Below are positions 22,983-25,302 of a stretch of DNA of 25,302 nt, piece by piece. This DNA is from JBEAUL01 sp041161475 (GTDB lineage: Bacteria > Pseudomonadota > Gammaproteobacteria > UBA6186 > Azoamicaceae). The notes beneath the pieces were generated by a model. It saw only the letters and a list, made by a program, of their open reading frames with translations. It was not told the origin of the DNA and searched no databases. The stretch covers positions 1-25,302 of the forward strand of contig JBEAUL010000044.1 of assembly GCA_041161475.1 (NCBI GenBank), written 5' to 3'. Position numbers and translations under genes: made by a program. How positions within the stretch are numbered: position 1 is the first letter of the stretch; every line of letters begins with the position of its first letter.

Positions 22983-23330
22983 TTAATCAGAATGACCAGC
23001 CTCAGGAATGTCTTCGAGATATTGTCGCTTATCTTGAACCGATTTCCATTCATCTGCATCTTTCAAGGGAGGCTGACTTTGGGTAATCAATGGCCAAGTG
23101 GCAGAAAGCACCTTGTTTATCTCCAAAAATGCAGCTTGATCGGCAGGTAAATCGTCTTCTGAATAGATGGCATTAACTGGGCACTCTGGTTCGCATAATG
23201 CACAGTCAATGCATTCCTCTGGATTGATTACCAAAGAAAGAGGGCCTTCATGAAAACATTCGACAGGACATACCTCTACACAATCGGTATATTTACATTT
23301 AATACAACTTTCTGTTACGACAAATGTCAT
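22983..23330 (-). CDS. fdxA: Seven-iron ferredoxin FdxA
   Basis: The 115-residue ferredoxin begins MTFVVTESCIKCKYTDCVEVCPVECFHEGP. Nine cysteines follow the Azotobacter FdI pattern: Cys9, Cys17 and Cys50 for the 3Fe-4S cluster; Cys21, Cys40, Cys43 and Cys46 for the 4Fe-4S cluster; and Cys12 and Cys25 as extra residues. The C-terminal NKVLSATWPLITQSQPPLKDADEW tail is typical of FdxA. It is a low-potential cytosolic electron carrier; partner enzymes are not evident here. GAGGT precedes the ATG by 8-9 nt. It lies between the histone-like gene and the HAD phosphatase on the same strand. Confidence 0.94.
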   Translation of the reverse strand: MTFVVTESCIKCKYTDCVEVCPVECFHEGPLSLVINPEECIDCALCEPECPVNAIYSEDDLPADQAAFLEINKVLSATWPLITQSQPPLKDADEWKSVQDKRQYLEDIPEAGHSD

Positions 23331-23363
23331 GGAAGAAGACCTCTTTCATTTGATTTAACTTAG

Positions 23364-24143
23364 TTAAGCAACTTTTTCTTCTGGTATAGACAATACCTGT
23401 TCAGCCACCTTGTCGTTGGACGCTTTATCTTCCACAATCACCGCATCGGCCATCTGCTTAGATAAACGGCTTACGCGCTTTTTTTTAGGTGCTTTTTCAG
23501 ATGCCGCCCGCTTCTCTACTTTCTTAGGTTTAGCAACTTCAGCCGGTTTTTTCCATTCTTTGTTAAACTGGTTGAGTAGTTTATTCATGGCCTGCGCCTT
23601 TAATAAGAGTTGCTTTAACTGAGCCAAGGCTTTTTGTGCTTTCTTCACTCTTTTTTCTAGCCTCAATATGGCTGCTTTTTTCAGTTTAAGAACTTGTGCT
23701 GCTTTTTTGGCTTTTGCTGCTGTGATTGTTGCCTTGCTTTTAACGGTGGTTTTGGCGACATTCGCTTGCTTCATGCCCGTCTGCATCTCGTTTAATGCTT
23801 TCATGTCTTTTTTTAATTCGGTATTTGTTTGTTTAATTTCAGTTTGAATGGCTTTAATCCACTCTTTTTTAAGGCGGGCCCATTGTTTTTCTAGCCCCAA
23901 GATTCCCAAGGCTTTAATAGAGGCTACATTTCCTGCTTTTTTAGGTAGGGATAATTTTTTTACGGTGACCATTTTTTTAGGTTTAGGCATCTTTACTGAT
24001 TTTTTTAAGCCAGGAGACTTAACTGCCTTTGTTGCCTTCTCAACTTTTACCACAGACAGGGCTTTTTTTGATTTTAAGACCTTTTTTTTGCTTTCAGCAG
24101 CTTTATTCTTAGAAGAGGCAGTATTTTTTATCTTTTTCAACAC
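23364..24143 (-). CDS. Lysine-rich histone H1-like protein
   Basis: The 259-residue protein contains 66 lysines by my count, a quarter of the chain. The N-terminal part (1-75) is a Lys-Ala-Ser-Pro tail with motifs such as SPGLKK and MPKPKKM. The middle (about 85-195) is a predicted coiled coil (LEKQWARLKKEWIKAIQTEI; LEKRVKKAQKALAQLKQLL). A second basic patch PKKKRVSRLSKQ (about 219-232) precedes an acidic C-terminus. It probably binds DNA like other bacterial H1-type proteins, though no specific family is recognised. The start is GTG 24143 with AAGGA 8 nt upstream. Homopolymer A/T runs in the gene could be prone to slippage. Confidence 0.65.
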   Translation of the reverse strand: MLKKIKNTASSKNKAAESKKKVLKSKKALSVVKVEKATKAVKSPGLKKSVKMPKPKKMVTVKKLSLPKKAGNVASIKALGILGLEKQWARLKKEWIKAIQTEIKQTNTELKKDMKALNEMQTGMKQANVAKTTVKSKATITAAKAKKAAQVLKLKKAAILRLEKRVKKAQKALAQLKQLLLKAQAMNKLLNQFNKEWKKPAEVAKPKKVEKRAASEKAPKKKRVSRLSKQMADAVIVEDKASNDKVAEQVLSIPEEKVA

Positions 24144-24307
24144 GACTATTTCCTTTTTTTATCTAAAATAATTTAGTACACTGATTACTGAGCACTTCCT
24201 GTTATGGAAGCAGGTTTTTATTTTATCGTTTTTCGCAATCTTCAAAACCGAGCGATTATACTACACAATATATGTTATCAAAATCAACCTACAGGAATTT
24301 TTTATCC

Positions 24308-24336
24308 TTGTCTGGGGTTCATACCATTTCTACAAC
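24308..24336 (+). promoter_or_regulatory. Putative sigma-70 promoter of the S41 protease gene
   Basis: TTGTCT at 24308-24313 and TACAAC at 24331-24336 are 17 bp apart, each matching four of six consensus bases. The leader would be about 30 nt and includes AGGAGA at 24361-24366, well placed before ATG 24374. Confidence 0.35.
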
Positions 24337-24373
24337 AGAGGGCAGTATCTGTGTACTACCAGGAGATTTATAA

Positions 24374-25302
24374 ATGAAATATTTACATGCCTTAATTTTG
24401 ATCGGTTTTTTGGGCGCAAACACCGTTATAGCCACAGAGACAGAGGTAAATAAAGGGCTTCCAAAACTCGATGACATTAAGCAATTCACCACTGTGTTAG
24501 AACATATTAAAAAATACTATGTGAATACGGTTACGGATAAAGAATTACTTGAAAATGCCATTCGGGGCATGTTAGCAGGATTAGATCCACATTCGACCTA
24601 CTTAGATACCGAAGAATTTTCTGAACTAAAAGTACATACCAGCGGTAAATTTGGTGGCCTTGGTATCGAAGTGACGATGGACGATGGACTCATTCGGGTC
24701 ATTAGCCCCATCGATGATACCCCTGCTGCACGTGCTGGCATACATGCGGGGGATTTAATTGTACGCATTAACGAAACACCGGTAAAAGGTCTAAAATTAC
24801 AAGAAGCCGTAGACATGATGCGCGGTGACAGAGGAACGCCCATTACCCTCACTATTATCCGTCAAAATGAAACCAAACCGTTGAAAATGACTCTAAATAG
24901 AGAAGTGATCAACGTTCGAAGTGTACGCCAACGTTTACTTGAACCTGGATTTGGTTATCTGCGTATTTCTCAATTTCAAACCAATACGGGCTCAGATGTC
25001 GCAAAAGCCATACAAACTTTACAAAAGGATAATCAAAAAGCCCCTTTAAAAGGCTTGATACTCGATTTACGCAATAATCCTGGTGGCATTTTAGAAGCTT
25101 CTGTACAAGTATCTGATGTCTTTTTAGACCAACCTAAGTTAAAATATGATGGCTTAATCGTCTATACCAAAGGACGCTTGCCTGGTTCAGAACTGGAAGA
25201 AAAAGCCAGCCCGGGGGATTTAATCAATGGGGCCCCTATCGTAGTATTGATCAATGGAGGCTCTGCTTCGGCTTCCGAAATTGTTGCAGGCGCCCTACAA
25301 GA
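24374..25302 (+). CDS. S41 C-terminal-processing protease (CtpA-type), 3' end outside window
   Basis: The visible 309 codons are open to the window edge. The product has a signal peptide (MKYLHALILIGFLGANTVIA), the helical segment with YVN...LLENAIRGMLAGLDPHSTYLD, a PDZ domain (about residues 93-175, GGLGIEVTMDDGLIRVISPIDDTPAARAGIHAGD), and the first part of the peptidase core with GLILDLRNNPGGILEASVQVSD and GGSASASEIVAG (about 295-306) that holds the catalytic serine. The catalytic lysine should lie just past the window. Such proteases trim or degrade periplasmic proteins by their C-terminal tails. AGGAGA at 24361-24366 gives a good ribosome binding site. Confidence 0.93.
   Translation, partial: MKYLHALILIGFLGANTVIATETEVNKGLPKLDDIKQFTTVLEHIKKYYVNTVTDKELLENAIRGMLAGLDPHSTYLDTEEFSELKVHTSGKFGGLGIEVTMDDGLIRVISPIDDTPAARAGIHAGDLIVRINETPVKGLKLQEAVDMMRGDRGTPITLTIIRQNETKPLKMTLNREVINVRSVRQRLLEPGFGYLRISQFQTNTGSDVAKAIQTLQKDNQKAPLKGLILDLRNNPGGILEASVQVSDVFLDQPKLKYDGLIVYTKGRLPGSELEEKASPGDLINGAPIVVLINGGSASASEIVAGALQ

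Noticed and set aside
24190..24230. Hairpin CTTCC/GGAAG followed by a T-rich stretch as a plus-strand terminator
   Set aside because: The stem is only about 5 bp and no plus-strand gene ends nearby.

Overview
The window is AT-rich bacterial chromosome from a gammaproteobacterium. The evidence is Rho-TrxA, RpoH with a canonical RpoH box, an Rsd/AlgQ-type anti-sigma factor, HemD, DsbB, a TatA/TatC pair and a complete-looking MSHA-type pilus operon. The lysine-rich histone-like protein, the seven-iron ferredoxin of FdxA type and the unassigned first gene would fit a host-associated lineage such as Legionellales, but this taxonomic guess rests on flavour only. No tRNA, rRNA, insertion sequence or CRISPR array was seen.

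Layout. 1-732: the 3' part of an unrecognised gene. 805-2832: a 2H phosphoesterase gene divergent from a HIT-tatA-tatC operon. 2807-6507 (minus strand): two near-identical pilins in tandem, a third diverged pilin, and two paralogous LysM/L,D-transpeptidases. 6665-17193 (plus strand): a continuous twelve-gene MSHA-like pilus operon, with PilM/N/O/P-like parts, secretin, TPR protein, MshEN-type ATPase, platform protein and four minor prepilins. 17211-19020 (minus): rho and trxA. 19230-21460 (plus): rpoH, hemD and dsbB. After a 394-bp AT-rich gap come rsd (plus), then a HAD phosphatase, an FdxA ferredoxin and a lysine-rich histone-like protein (all minus). The 5' part of a S41 C-terminal-processing protease runs off the right edge.

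How the parts fit. The main feature is the pilus system. Its machinery is transcribed rightwards from a good promoter at 6611-6638. The candidate major pilins sit in an oppositely oriented module sharing the same intergenic region, with two peptidoglycan-active enzymes between them and the machinery. The extension ATPase carries a c-di-GMP-binding MshEN signature. The three pilins share a four-cysteine framework that would need DsbA/DsbB-type oxidation, and a DsbB lies downstream. Compared with the Vibrio msh locus as I know it, mshM, mshF and mshQ are absent and the pilin genes are displaced and inverted.

Other points of interest are a structured, GC-rich rho leader with an open frame overlapping the rho start codon, a TatC with a degenerate N-terminal recognition motif and no tatB beside it, a CRPC thioredoxin, and an RpoH with an insertion in region 4.
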